Source: Phytophthora colocasiae (Eukaryota; Oomycota; Peronosporomycetes; Peronosporales; Peronosporaceae). Taken from it: 64,000 bases of DNA. Position numbers and translations under genes: made by a program. Below are positions 41,457 to 52,616 of this stretch, piece by piece. The DNA lies in contig JAGKQI010000049.1 in the NCBI GenBank assembly GCA_018806915.1, positions 868,001 through 932,000 of the forward strand, written 5' to 3'. Positions within the stretch are counted from its first letter, which is position 1; each line of letters opens with the position of its first letter. A model generated the notes under the pieces. That model did not search any database, was not told the origin of the DNA, and saw only the letters and a list, made by a program, of their open reading frames with translations.

Positions 41457-43310
41457 ATGGCTTCACATGGAACTACAAGAGGAGGACGTCGGGGACGCGG
41501 TGGGCGCAGTATGGCGACACGTCAGTCGAAGCGTCTTCAAGGTCTTCCGCCTGACGAACAACCGGACTTGGATGCTGTTCAGAAGGCGGCGCGCGAGAAG
41601 AGGAAGGCTGCACGTGAAAAGGAAGCAGTCGAGGAGGTGAACGTCCCGGAACCGGCGGTCGAAGACCAGCCTGCTGCGGAGCCTGCTGCCCAAGAGGCAC
41701 CCGATGTGTCTGGCGAACAAGGTTCTGAGGAGGGTCCGTCCGAAGCTGAAGCTTCTGGTGACGAGGTGGCCACTGCCCGTGAGGGTGGTGATGAGGCGTC
41801 TGAGGGAGGCGCCGACGTGGTTGAGTCCCCGGAGGTCATTGACTTGTGTTCTGAGTCGACGGCTTCTGGGAAGCCCGTGGGGGAAGTGAAGACGGAACCC
41901 GGACTGGTTGATGAACGTGTCTCGAAGACTCCAAAGTCCGAAGACACTTCGATGTCTGACGACATGCCGATGAAGTCCGAAGATTCTCTGAAGACACCGT
42001 CTGGTGAGTCTGGGAGGGCTGATTCGCTGGATGGAGAACGTGCTCTGAAGTACGTACGCCGTGAGTTCCGCCGCTGGAGGGACATGGACGCTGGAAGAAT
42101 TGTTCCGCCGAACGTTGAATACGCCTGGCGACAGCGAAGCCTGACGCAAATGTCTTTCAGAAGGCTGCGGCAGCGACGTCAAGTGGCGGTGTTCTTCAGT
42201 ATTCCCAGAAGACATGTGGATATCGGAGTTGTGCTTGAGGCGCCATAGTTTTGGCCGAATCCAAGACTTGTCGTACGTCGAGATCTCGATGAATACTCTG
42301 ACGGCACCTGAATGCGTCGCTGTCCTTCAGACGATGCTGTATGAAGCAGGATTTGAGTTCCAGAACCTGCTACCGAGGTGGTCTCAGACCCAAGCGTCTG
42401 CTATCTTCGAACCTCAAGTGCGCAGTGTGGCGACGGAGCTTCAGAGCCGACTTGCTGGAGAACTGGTTGAGTGGGCCACGGTTACCGCCAGGTCACAGGT
42501 CAATCCACTCCCAGAAGACACAAACGCAGGCAACGAAGCACGTCAAGGCGAAGCTGATGGTATATTACGCGATGAGAAGGCTGACCTACAAGGACGACAG
42601 CTGATCATGAGACTCCGGGTGACCGGACTCAGAGTCACACATAGTTCCGACGGGTCCAGCAGTGGAGAACCGCCGCAGTCCAAGCGCCTGCAGCATGGTC
42701 CGCCGCGCCCGCAAGTCTCGTCGACACCATCTGCACTGTCGACGCCGTCGCTGAGTTCGCTGCCGGTATACGAGAGTCATTCAGACAGCACTCGCTTGGA
42801 GTCTGGTGTACCAATGTCGGAAGATCGAGGTAGCTCTCTGATGACCGATGCGCCTGTGCCAAGTATCACCGTGACCTCGCGTACGTCTGATGACCACTCG
42901 TCGGGACTCCAGACCTCTCGTGGAAGTTCCACAGACTCGTCGCTGATGTCCATGAGTCGAGGGGCGTCTGCACATATGCCGTTGTCTGTCGGAGGTCTGG
43001 CGATGATCGCCCAAGGTGCTGAAGCCGGAGGAATGCTCGCCGGAGAGTCTATGGGAATCCACGTGACACGAACGCTGATGCCGGTGAAGTCGGAGCCCGA
43101 TGACTTCGAGATGTTGGAAGAGAAGCCGGAGTTTCCAGAAGTGAAGTCCGAGAGACAGTTGTCTATCAGAGATTCTGTTCACCGGACGCCAGAAGCTCCA
43201 TCATCGTCCTCCTCGAGTCGTGGGAGAAGCCACCAGAGCAGGCATCAGAGTCTGAAGAGCGAGGATCACCAGAAAGTGTCTTCCAGACGCCTGAGTTCCG
43301 TTGCGTCAAG
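41457..43310 (+). pseudogene. gag of element B1, frameshifted and interrupted
   Basis: ATG 41457 starts MASHGTTRGGRRGRGG, as in A1. The frame is clear to about 42110. Small deletions (about 42125-42185) then shift it, and gag resumes as MWISELCLRRHSFGRIQDLS in another frame (from 42214) through the Ser-rich region (SSDGSSSGEPPQSKRLQ). Coding homology stops at RRLSSVASS, exactly where the A2 LTR begins at 43311. The remainder of B1 must lie beyond the nested elements, outside the window. Confidence 0.88.
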
Positions 43311-44975
43311 TGTCGCGAAGTCGGTGAAACTTTGGTCGCGGAGCAGGGGCGTATAGTGAACCCTACTTATACGACTACTGAAAAGTGGTTTTCAGAGCCG
43401 TATAACGATAGGTTGGCGTGTGGTACCTTGCGGTATCCTCGTGGGTTCGTTGTCTTCGGAAATATGACCCTCGCCGGAGTCTGAGAATGTGTTTGTGAAG
43501 AGAAGTTGGGGTTCCCTTGGAGTCTGGTGTCGGTATTCAGGAAATCCTTCCAGGAGCGTTCGGGAGTCGGAATCTCTGGGAACCAAGATGGTTTCCAGGA
43601 AGTCGGCGGTCGAAAAGAGGTTAATATACCAGAGAAAGTCTGAAATCGGTGTCTGAATATCACAAATCCAGAACCGAGATGCCTGACTTTCAGAGATAAA
43701 CAACCAATATACAGAGTTCGAAAATATACAAATATATACAGCCGTTCTTATTCTTTCTAGGCCCTTGAACGGTGGGCTAACACTCCAGGTCAACTAGGGA
43801 CTTTCTACCAGACACCTGGTCTGTCTGGTATCCCTTTACGTTCGCACACCACCCTCTAATATAGAGGGAAAATCTAAACTAATACAATCGGCTATATATA
43901 ACAGTCTACCTTGCACTCTGAAAACGACTGTCTAGTTTCCAGAGCCTGTCCAAACGAGCAATATGAAATGGGCTACCGCTAGAGACAAAACAAACGACCC
44001 AACTAGGATATGGAATAGGCGGGTCCTTTCAGGTCTCTACGTTACCTGATCTCCACCTAAGGGGATTGAATTTGGTGGAGATCACACGACGTACGTGATG
44101 ACGTAGTGGCTTGAATACCTCTCAAGCGGACTTGTGCAGTAGCAAGCAAATTGAACTCTGTTTATCGTTTATCTTCCTCATAACTATCATATATCTCTGG
44201 TAACTCTCTCCTTCTTGTCGTCTTTTGCGTCCTTTATGCAGTCAGTCTTCATATCTCAGGTACTCTTGGTCTTTGTATACATCTGGTACTTTGACTTGGT
44301 CTCAGTATGCAGTCTGTGCAGCCGATCTCGATGGGTTGACAGGTGTGCAGGTCAGTAATCACTTGAATGCGTGACTTGAACTTGGGTTCACTTGGTTTCA
44401 GTATGGTCTTGGATCTTCGGTGGTTTCAGAGTCCGGTATCCTGGTTTTCAGAGTCTGATATCACTTGGTCTTCAGAGTCTTAGTCACTCAGAGTTAGAGA
44501 TACCAGAGTCTTGAGTACGAAACCAGAGTACGGAGCACTAATGCTTCGACGTACATGAAGATCTTGAGGGTTGCGCGGGTGCGCGGCGTCCGGCGCGCGA
44601 TACTTGGTCTCTGTGAGTATATATTGTGAATCCTTGAACCATCCATCGTCGCGCTGGACGGTAACGGGATGAGGTCTCTCAGAGATACGTTCTTCTGAGA
44701 GACTTTCCGCCAGAACGTAGGCACTCATCGTCGGGGAAAGTCCGGTGACCAGACAGAGTGTAGTTGACCTTCAGAGTTGTGCACACTCTGAAGTACACTT
44801 CTGGTCCTTTGGGCCCCTTTACAGTCAGGCGAAGGTTTATCCACAATCTTCCACAGATGTCGCACGGGTGCGGCCGCGTCCCAAAGTCCCTTTCGCTTAT
44901 AACCCATAGTATAACCAATCACATCGTAACGTAATATCCACCTGTCGCTCGAAAATCGGAATTAACATCATGTCA
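43311..44975 (-). repeat. 3' LTR of Gypsy element A2 (subfamily A)
   Basis: A 1665-bp LTR in minus orientation, TGTCGCGAAG to ATCATGTCA as written on the plus strand. It is nearly identical to the A1 LTR except for short indels (for example about 23 bp near 4620-4645 of A1). It is followed at 44976 by ACCGCCCCTCCT, which on the minus strand is the polypurine tract AGGAGGGGCGGT directly before the LTR. It interrupts B1 gag. Confidence 0.92.
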
Positions 44976-45030
44976 ACCGCCCCTCCTGGTCACGATCCAT
45001 CAGTGCGGAACTTTCTCCAAGCTGTGTATC

Positions 45031-46467
45031 ATGGCCAGGCCCATTAAACATTCTGATAGACGGTTTTCAGAGCGTAGCGTAGCTGCAACTCTTTGCCAGT
45101 TGCCTGGTTTTCAGAGTCTCTGGTGTCCCGTCGCACAATCTGATTCTCTCAGACTCAGAAATTTGAACTGGACTCGCCTAACAGGCGATCATTTTCAAAC
45201 CTCCGTCCTTTCGCTCATGACTGAGGAAACAAACACTTCCCTGAGCTCAAACGCCCCAGCGAGTGGGGTGGCAGGCGACGCCACAGGCACCTGTCCTGCT
45301 TCGGCAACTGCCAGTATAGTGCAGGGTGGAGATGTTGGTTCAGCCACATCGCCAGGTGGCAGCTCGAGCGTCCCAGCCCTCACATCCCAGCCTAAAAGCC
45401 CACGGGTCGATGGTTCGGTTAAGAATCTCCCTGGTGATGGCATGGACTCGGCCGGTTCAAGCGACTCTTCCCTGGCGGATGCACCGAGTGGTCCCAATCC
45501 TGAGTTCACTGAGGACACTCCTGGGGTCTTCAGGTCACGGACTTTCGGCGCTCCGAGACTCCTATCCACGGAAGAGGTCGATCGCTTGTTCACCCAAGGT
45601 CTGGTGACGAGTGCGGGAGTTCCAGTCACGACATTGGGGGACTCTGATATTCCACAGAACTACATCGCTCCCCACATTGAACCGGAAGGACGCGCTTTTC
45701 TGGTGAGCACACCCGCCCGAGCCGAGGATTTCAGAAGGGGGCGTCACATCGCGAACGCTTACGGTGGCCCTTGTGTGCTTGTGGGGTATGAGACAGTTAC
45801 CGACGAGGATCTTCAAGAGTTGGAACGCGTGATCCCAAGTTTCGATCCTGCCGAAGTCGTATCACCTCATGCTCAGGCCCCAAATGCGCGTATCCTGGAT
45901 GCTGTGACTTCGTCAGTTGAGGTTCGTCGGGAGCTGGCTTCTCTGCTGTCTCATCTTCCCCCTACTCGCCTTGCGGAGAGAGTCTTCCGGACAGCGGGAT
46001 GTCTGAAACGCATGGCTGCGGCTCACCGTCGCCTCCGAGAACGCGTTGGTTCTCAGAACGGCGTCGCTTTGATTGATGCAGCGGCGGCCCGGTCTGAGTG
46101 CAAAGAGATCAAGCGCGAGTGGGTACTCAACTGCCAGTACTGGAAGCATGAGCTTCAAAGCGCGCAACAAGATGTTGACATCGTGGGGAATCGCATGAAT
46201 TCCGAGATTCAAGACCTCAAGCCCCACTACCAGGATCAAGTGGAGGCTCTGAAGTCGGACAAGGCAGCTCTGAAGTCCCAAGTTGCTGATCTTCAAGCGC
46301 AGGTCTCGATTCTGAAGTCGCGTCCTGAGGTCAACCATGGGGGTTCTCAGAGTTCTTACAAGAGAACTCTGAAATCTCTGGTAATTGGGATCGGCTTCAT
46401 GACCTTCTGGTGTCGTTTCAAGAGAACACTATCGTCCCTGATAACTGGACGACCGTCATCAGTGTGA
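45031..46467 (+). CDS. opposite-strand ORF 1 of element A2
   Basis: The ATG at 45031 lies 55 bp inside the 3' LTR of A2, on the strand opposite gag-pol. It encodes about 478 residues. The first 180 are Ser/Pro/Gly-rich; 200-300 form a compact region (NYIAPHIEPEGRAFLVSTPA, GGPCVLVGYETV); 300-450 are helical with a coiled coil (DQVEALKSDKAALKSQVADL). No known domain was recognised. A second ATG at 45217 (MTEETNTSLSS) is possible. Near 46340-46375 the natural frame seems to move into ORF 2 (NWDRLHDLLVSFQE), so the tail after that point may be spurious. The related element B2 keeps only the first ~140 residues. Confidence 0.65.
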   Translation: MARPIKHSDRRFSERSVAATLCQLPGFQSLWCPVAQSDSLRLRNLNWTRLTGDHFQTSVLSLMTEETNTSLSSNAPASGVAGDATGTCPASATASIVQGGDVGSATSPGGSSSVPALTSQPKSPRVDGSVKNLPGDGMDSAGSSDSSLADAPSGPNPEFTEDTPGVFRSRTFGAPRLLSTEEVDRLFTQGLVTSAGVPVTTLGDSDIPQNYIAPHIEPEGRAFLVSTPARAEDFRRGRHIANAYGGPCVLVGYETVTDEDLQELERVIPSFDPAEVVSPHAQAPNARILDAVTSSVEVRRELASLLSHLPPTRLAERVFRTAGCLKRMAAAHRRLRERVGSQNGVALIDAAAARSECKEIKREWVLNCQYWKHELQSAQQDVDIVGNRMNSEIQDLKPHYQDQVEALKSDKAALKSQVADLQAQVSILKSRPEVNHGGSQSSYKRTLKSLVIGIGFMTFWCRFKRTLSSLITGRPSSV

Positions 46468-47906
46468 CAGCCTTGGACGCGCGGAAGAAGCCCGTTCCTG
46501 ATTTCAAGAAACGGCTTTCTGAGGAGCGAGCTCGTCAGACTGCTGAGAAGGCTGCGAAGACCGCCAGAGTTCTGGATCTCACCCGTCCAAGTGCTGAGGC
46601 CTCGGAGTCCAAGAGCGAGAGTCCACGGTATCTGTCATACTCACCGAAGCCCCAGATTCTGAAATCATCTCCGAAGCGGCCGTTCAAGTGGGACCTCAAG
46701 AATTTGCAGCGTCGTCCTTCCGGACACAAGCCCGTCGTAGACTCGGTGCTTTCGGCGAATGCAGGTTCCAAGGTGGCAAAGTCTGAAGTGCACAAGAAGC
46801 TCCCTGATGACGTGGTCTGGAAAGAAGTCCGTCCTGACCTCCGCCAAGCCCTGCTGTCTGGGATCAAGTATGATAAGGCCATCGAGTGGTTAGCGTCGGA
46901 CAAGGACGCTCACAGCCTCTTCAGCAGTCCGGTTCTCGTCCAGATGTTGGTGAGTCTGGTGTTTTCTCGTCGTCTGGATTCCACTCCTTGGGCTAAGTAT
47001 GTCCCTGAGGTCTACTACCAGATGGCTGACGAAGTGGTGGATCGCCATATCTCGGCTGGTACCGAGCCTGCGGCCTGGAGTGACCTGGATGGTCACGTGA
47101 ATTACCCGGAGAGTGATGTTGAGTCCACTGCCGATGACCCTAAGGGCGACCCGGATTACAAGGATTCTGGTGCGATCGAGTCTGAAGACGAAGATGGCGA
47201 GGAGAGCTCGGATGACAATGCGTCTGACGACAGCGTCTCTGAGAGCGACAAGTCTGAGGACAAGAAGTCTCAAGACAAGGAATCTGGTGACAAGAAGTCT
47301 GGGAGCAAGAAATCTGGGAGCAAGAAGTCCGATGACCACCCACATCCTGGTTCCAAGCGTCCCTGGGACTCTGATGCCGACTCAGACTCTGATGATGGGT
47401 CTATCATCCCCACCAAGAAGTCCAAGAGGAGTCTGGCATCCATAAAAGCCCATACCAGTCCCAAGTCTCGCCCGAAATCCACCAGTGGAAGTGGGTCAAA
47501 GTCCAAGGGTTCTTCGGGGAAGGCACGCAGTCTGGTATCCAAGCCTTACAATTCTCTGACGGTCAAGGAGCTCCAGGTGGTGGAAACACCAGACTGTGAG
47601 GCGTCCTCCTGGTTGTACTATGGCATCAGAGTACAGCGGGTGAGCTCCACCAGGACCACCACTGGTCAGACATTGGGTTTTCCAGACTACGAGGTGCACA
47701 AACACTCATGTGCCATCCTCAAGAAACGCTGGGACTCTGAGCGGTACTGCGCGGTCATCCGCAAGAAGCGCGCCCCTTGGGAAGTCATGTTCGACAACCG
47801 ATTCTCAGAATTTTACTTCCACAAGCGGGACGAACTGGGACCCATGGTGTTGGCTGACGTGGAAGACATTGTGCGCAGCATGAAGAAGCACGCTCAAGCC
47901 TTCTGA
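46410..47906 (+). CDS. opposite-strand ORF 2 of element A2
   Basis: This frame overlaps the end of ORF 1 and has no good ATG at its start; coding-like sequence begins before the overlap, so the two are probably one protein joined by a frameshift. It has a helical part (PDDVVWKEVRPDLRQALLSG), an acidic and Ser/Lys-rich stretch with short repeats (SGDKKSGSKKSGSKKSDD), a basic nuclear-signal-like PTKKSKRS, and a conserved-looking end (WLYYGIRVQRVSS, SERYCAVIRKKRAPWEVMF). No known family was recognised. It lies in the 3' part of A2, against the direction of gag-pol. Confidence 0.6.
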   Translation: MSFQENTIVPDNWTTVISVTALDARKKPVPDFKKRLSEERARQTAEKAAKTARVLDLTRPSAEASESKSESPRYLSYSPKPQILKSSPKRPFKWDLKNLQRRPSGHKPVVDSVLSANAGSKVAKSEVHKKLPDDVVWKEVRPDLRQALLSGIKYDKAIEWLASDKDAHSLFSSPVLVQMLVSLVFSRRLDSTPWAKYVPEVYYQMADEVVDRHISAGTEPAAWSDLDGHVNYPESDVESTADDPKGDPDYKDSGAIESEDEDGEESSDDNASDDSVSESDKSEDKKSQDKESGDKKSGSKKSGSKKSDDHPHPGSKRPWDSDADSDSDDGSIIPTKKSKRSLASIKAHTSPKSRPKSTSGSGSKSKGSSGKARSLVSKPYNSLTVKELQVVETPDCEASSWLYYGIRVQRVSSTRTTTGQTLGFPDYEVHKHSCAILKKRWDSERYCAVIRKKRAPWEVMFDNRFSEFYFHKRDELGPMVLADVEDIVRSMKKHAQAF

Positions 47907-47927
47907 GAGCGAACGCATTGGGTGACC

Positions 47928-48272
47928 ATGGACGTTGAGGCTGACGACAAGTCTGCGGAGCTTCACAAGTACCGGTCCATGCGTCGAGCCGCCATGATTC
48001 GTCAACACAACGCCCTCATCCGAAAGGTCTCGAAGCACAAGGATTTTCCAGAGTCGATTCTCTCAGAGCCCGGCATCTGGGTGGTTCCTGACAAGTCCTG
48101 TCCCTGGATCTGGCAAGATCCCAGAGTCGCAGAGCTTGGTGGTCCCAAGTGTCTGAGTCTGGAGACGCAACTGGGTGACTTGAATGCTGTTGAACCTGCT
48201 CGGATGCAATGGGCCACGGTGAACGTGGACGAAGAGTGGCTCCAATACATTCCCGCAAGAAGGACTCGTTGA
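47928..48272 (+). CDS. opposite-strand ORF 3 of element A2
   Basis: ATG 47928 follows ORF 2 by about 20 bp in another frame and encodes about 114 residues (MDVEADDKSAELHKYRSMRR, IWVVPDKSCPWIWQDPRV, MQWATVNVDEEWLQYIP). Trp-rich and basic, with no recognised family. It is the last ORF before the convergent pol gene. Confidence 0.5.
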   Translation: MDVEADDKSAELHKYRSMRRAAMIRQHNALIRKVSKHKDFPESILSEPGIWVVPDKSCPWIWQDPRVAELGGPKCLSLETQLGDLNAVEPARMQWATVNVDEEWLQYIPARRTR

Positions 48273-48700
48273 CACCTACGGAACGCTCTGAGAACCCGAT
48301 TTCCCTTCGCTACTGAAGCTCAGATATCCACCATGGTGCCCACGGGAAGGCTGCATTTCGAGAAGTCAAATAGTTGTCTGCATTTGTGACGTAAACCCCG
48401 GCCTCAGAGTAGCTTCCTAATCCCTTAACTTTCCAATATCGCTCCATTTAATCACATTTCTTCTCATCCTCTCATTGCTAGTAACCTTGTATCCCTCAGC
48501 GCATAATTCTCCACAAAATCAATTCCACATTCATATTCACACAGTCGTTTTATATAAGCAGTAACATGATCGATCACATATCCAAACACACGAATCTCAG
48601 AAATAGGAGTCTGAAAAACATGTACTCAGACTACCATTCTCTGAAAGTCCGAGTCTGAGATCTTTCAGATTTCAGACTTCCAGGCGTGCATTCAGAGTCA
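48273..48700. other. AT-rich spacer between convergent gene sets of A2
   Basis: A 430-bp stretch between the ends of the opposite-strand ORFs (plus) and pol (minus). AT-rich, without a coding frame, with repeated TCTGAAAGTCTGAGT-type strings near 48640-48690. It probably contains the termination signals for both transcripts. The shortened counterpart in B2 is 55042-55266. Confidence 0.5.
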
Positions 48701-51700
48701 TTAGACTCTGGGGTGATCGTCTCCAGCTTGCATTGCCTGAAAACGAGCTCGTGCTCGTGCACTCTGGTTGAATTCATAAAGTAGTGCTCCACAGTTCAAC
48801 TTCGATAATGGTAACCACTCAGTTTCATCGTAACCTTTCCACTTAACCAGATATTCGCGCAGGCGTCTGGACGTCCTGGTACGCTTGTTCCAGCGGGTAT
48901 CCAGAACCTTCTCCACTTCATACTCGTCGTTTTCAGTATCAGGTTCCCAACTATCTTCTGGTAACAGGGCGGCGCCAAAGTCATCATCTTCTGGAATCTG
49001 GAGTTCCACCGTGGGTCGTCTGGGGAACAGAGCCCTTGGCTTCAGACGGCTCACATGGACCCAGGGGTTCACGGTAGCCGGTATCTTCAACCTTGAGTCG
49101 CACTCTGAAATCATCCAGCATCTCCTCGATCCTGAAGGGTCCGTGCCACATGTGTGCTAGTTTTCTGCTCAATCCCGTTTGTACCTTAGGGAGGTAGAGC
49201 CATACGGCGTCGCCTATAGCGAAACCTGACTTCAGACGCTCTGATAACTCGTTCCACTTTCTGGTCTGTTCTTCAGACCGGTCACGCTTCGCCTTCTTCT
49301 GGAGATCTTCGGCACATGCCAGAGCATAGCTATAGTCTCGTTGCATCTTCCTTATCCATTCGTATGCAGTTCGCTCCTGAGTCGTCGATGGCTTGGGTCC
49401 AAGCATAGCGGATACCGTCCCGTGAGCATCCCAACCATGTACCAGGTAGAAAGGCGTCTCCAGACGGGTGGCATCGAATGCCGTATTCAGGGCGAACATC
49501 AGACGTTCGGCATGATCATCCCAGTCACTTTGATCAGCTTCAGAGATATATGCCTTAATCGCGCGCACCACAGTCTGTACTGATCGCTCTTGCTGGCCGT
49601 TGGCTTGAGGCCGGTACCCTAGAGTAGCTCGTTGTCTGCTACCCAAAAGCTCCCTGAAACACTTGAACACCTCACTCATGAAACGAGGATCTTGATCATG
49701 ACGAATCAGAGAGCTAGCTCCAAAGTTTCTGAAAACGCGTTCCTCATAGGCCTCTGCTACATCCTGAGCAGTGGTGACACTCATCGGCTTGCACATCACG
49801 TATCCTGAAAACATATCCTGGAACAGCAAGAGAAATGTGTTTCCACGTGCTGATTTCGGCATGTGGGTTACAAAACCCATAGACACCACTTCAAACGACC
49901 GGCTGGGCTCAATATTCCCAGGTGACGGTCCAGGATTTGGGGGTCGCCCCTTGCCACTGGCACAGTCCACACATTTCTTCACGAATCTCTCCACATCGGC
50001 ATACATACCCAACCAGTAAAACTCCGAACTCAGCTTCTCAAAGGTTCTCCTGATCCCTTGATGTCCACCTTGGTAGTCTTCATGAGCATAGTGTAACAGG
50101 TCTGGATACAAGTCTCTGGGAACCACCAGTCTGAGTTCGTCAACATTGTCCCGGGGCCGCTCTCGAGTAGCACGACTCAGGCGATAAAGTACATCTCTAG
50201 AATCCAGAACGAAGTCCTCAGCAACTCTGGCAAGCTTTCTGACTCGGGGTCGTGGTAAATCCCCCACGTCGCCCTTCAGAAACTTCATGAGCTCAACCAA
50301 GTACGGGTCCTGGCTCTGATGCGCCTTAATCCGTCGCCAGCGTTCTGCCTGGAACTCCAAAGGCTAAAGGTTCTCGTTCCTCATCATCCTCAGGCGGATT
50401 AGCGTCAAGCGGACCTTGGGCACGGGTTACGGCAACCAATATTCTGGCTGATCGAGGCAGGGGTGCGGATTCCGACCAGAAACATCCTCAGACTCTGGTG
50501 ACACATTATGATTTTCAGAGTCTAATATCTTTGACTCTTGAACTTCCATGGTCGGGACTGAGTGAGGCTTCATCAGTTTCTCATGAACCTTGGATACCAG
50601 TCGTAGGTGCATAAGTTCATCCTCATCTTGTACCCGCCAAGCTTTCCCAAGGGTCAAAGTCTTCGAAGTGAGGTAATCCGCCGCTTGGTTGAACTCACAC
50701 TTCACATGCACCAACTTCAGAGTCTGAAACTTGATTTTCAGGGACTCAAATTCGGCCAACCTCCGTTGCAAGTTAGGCTGATTGCAGTTGATCAATCCCT
50801 GAGCCTGTTGTATCGCGATGCGTGAGTCTCCCACAACCACCAGCTCCTGTATTTCGTGCTCGAGCGCCATCTTCAGACCATAATTCAGGCCACAGTACTC
50901 TGAATCGTTCACCGTGACATCCGTCAGGGGAAATCCCCGGGCGTCCAGAACACTCCACCCCGGGAGTTCCCAGAGTATACACCCACAGCTTCCCAGACGA
51001 GTAGACGTCTTTGCGGCACCGTCGAAACTCAGAACATAACCCTGATAGTCTGCTTCCAACATTTCCACACTGATAGGAACTGGCGGCTTGACTCGCCCTT
51101 TGACCGGGATCAGATTTTCAGAGACCTCGTCCAGATGCTACCTGGGAGTAATACCTGCACCGAGTATAGCTGGGAGTCCATCTTCATCACGCTGAATCCG
51201 GCGAATCTCCAAGTTCCACTGTGACAACTTCAGACCCCACTTGACATTCCTGCCGTCGGTGGAGCTCGATGTTAACAACCATTTCAGGACAGAGTATCTA
51301 GTATAGACCACAACCACCGGACTTGACTCCACCAGAGCTCTGAAGTTTTCCAAAACTCTGAGGATCGCAATCACCTCCTTCTCAGCGATATGATACCTGA
51401 GTTCGGCATCATTCAGGACACGACCTGTGAACCGGACCGGGTGTATTATTCCCTCATATTCTTGTCCCAAAACTGCCGAAGCAGCCCAAGGATTCGCATG
51501 CGGAATGACAACAAACGGTCTGGTTCGGTCTGGATGTCTGAGTAGTGGAGTAGAGACTATCTTGCGTTTCAGAATCTCAAATGCCTCTTTTGCACGAGTC
51601 AGGTCTCGTCCAGCACGAATCTGCTCGTCCGTCAGCTCATAGAGGATGGCAGCGATCACCGGTAAATCCTCAATAAACTTGTTCTAATAATTGAGGCTTC

Positions 51701-52616
51701 CCATGAAACTCTGAACTCCCTTCAGCGTAGACGGAAATGGCAGTTCTTCAACTCCTTTGACGATCTTGGGTGTTGCCCTCAGACCTTCGGCACTTATTTC
51801 GTGGGAGAGGTATGGAAACGACAATTTTCCGAACTCGCTTTTGGGCAAACTCACAGAAATGTTCCAATAACGAAGCCTGAAAAGCAGGGCGTCCAAGTCG
51901 TCACATAGTTGGTCCCAAGTTGGTGCTCCATGTGCGATATCCTCCCTAGGACTGGGCCCATGCATGTAGGGACGGGAATATTCCTCTGAAAGACGGTCAT
52001 CTGACTTGTGAGAGCTGGCATTTCTGAAGACGGAGTATGGTTCTCAGAGTCTGAAAGGTGTTTTTCAGAGTTCTGAGGCTGGAGTTGCAGAAATTCCAGA
52101 ACCTCCGCATCAACTTCAGCTTCTTCTTCTGGTGACAGTCTCACGAATCCCCACAGGCAATTATCCAACATAGCCTGATACACAAGAGGGGCGTTTTTCA
52201 GACCAAACGGCATCCTCACCCACTGAAAATGCCCAAACGGGCAAACGAAAGCTGATATCAATCGCGCACGTTCCGTCATCCTGATTGTCCAAAAGGTTGT
52301 AGGTCCTTTAGAAATAGATTAAACAGTTTTAGGAGGTGAAGTCACTAGCCATATCCAGGCTCATGAACCACATAGCAGACTCAAAACCGATTAGAAGGTC
52401 GTCAATAAGAGGCAGAGGGTAACGTGATAGTTGAATAAAGCCATTCACAATGCGGTAGTCGATGCACATTCGTATGTCAACACCATTCTTCTTTAGAACG
52501 ATCACGATAGGAGATGCCCATGGGGAGTTGGAGTACTCGATCAAACCAGTTTCCAGAAGTTTTTTGAGAAGCTCGTACACCTTCAACATGAGATGGGGAG
52601 CGACGGTGTCGCGAAG
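48701..52616 (-). pseudogene. pol of element A2: RT, two RNase H domains, integrase, chromodomain; broken
   Basis: Reading from 52616 down: RT (VYELLKKLLETGLIEYS, CIDYRIVNGFIQLSRYPLPL); a degenerate Gypsy RNase H (FVVIPHANPWAASAVLGQ); a second RNase H (LSFDGAAKTS, NDSEYCGLNYGL, VVVGDSRIAIQ); integrase (DYQGGHQGIRRTFEKLS, CVDCASGKG); and a chromodomain (YEVEKVLDTRWNKRT, YLVKWKGYDETEWLPL) ending at 48701. Faults are frame changes at several points (about 49075, 51135, 51675, 51900, 52300), loss of the YID of YIDD by a small deletion at about 51940, and Gly for the first integrase Asp (VSMGFVTHMP at 49875). The protease end is cut off by the B2 LTR at 52617. Confidence 0.9.
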
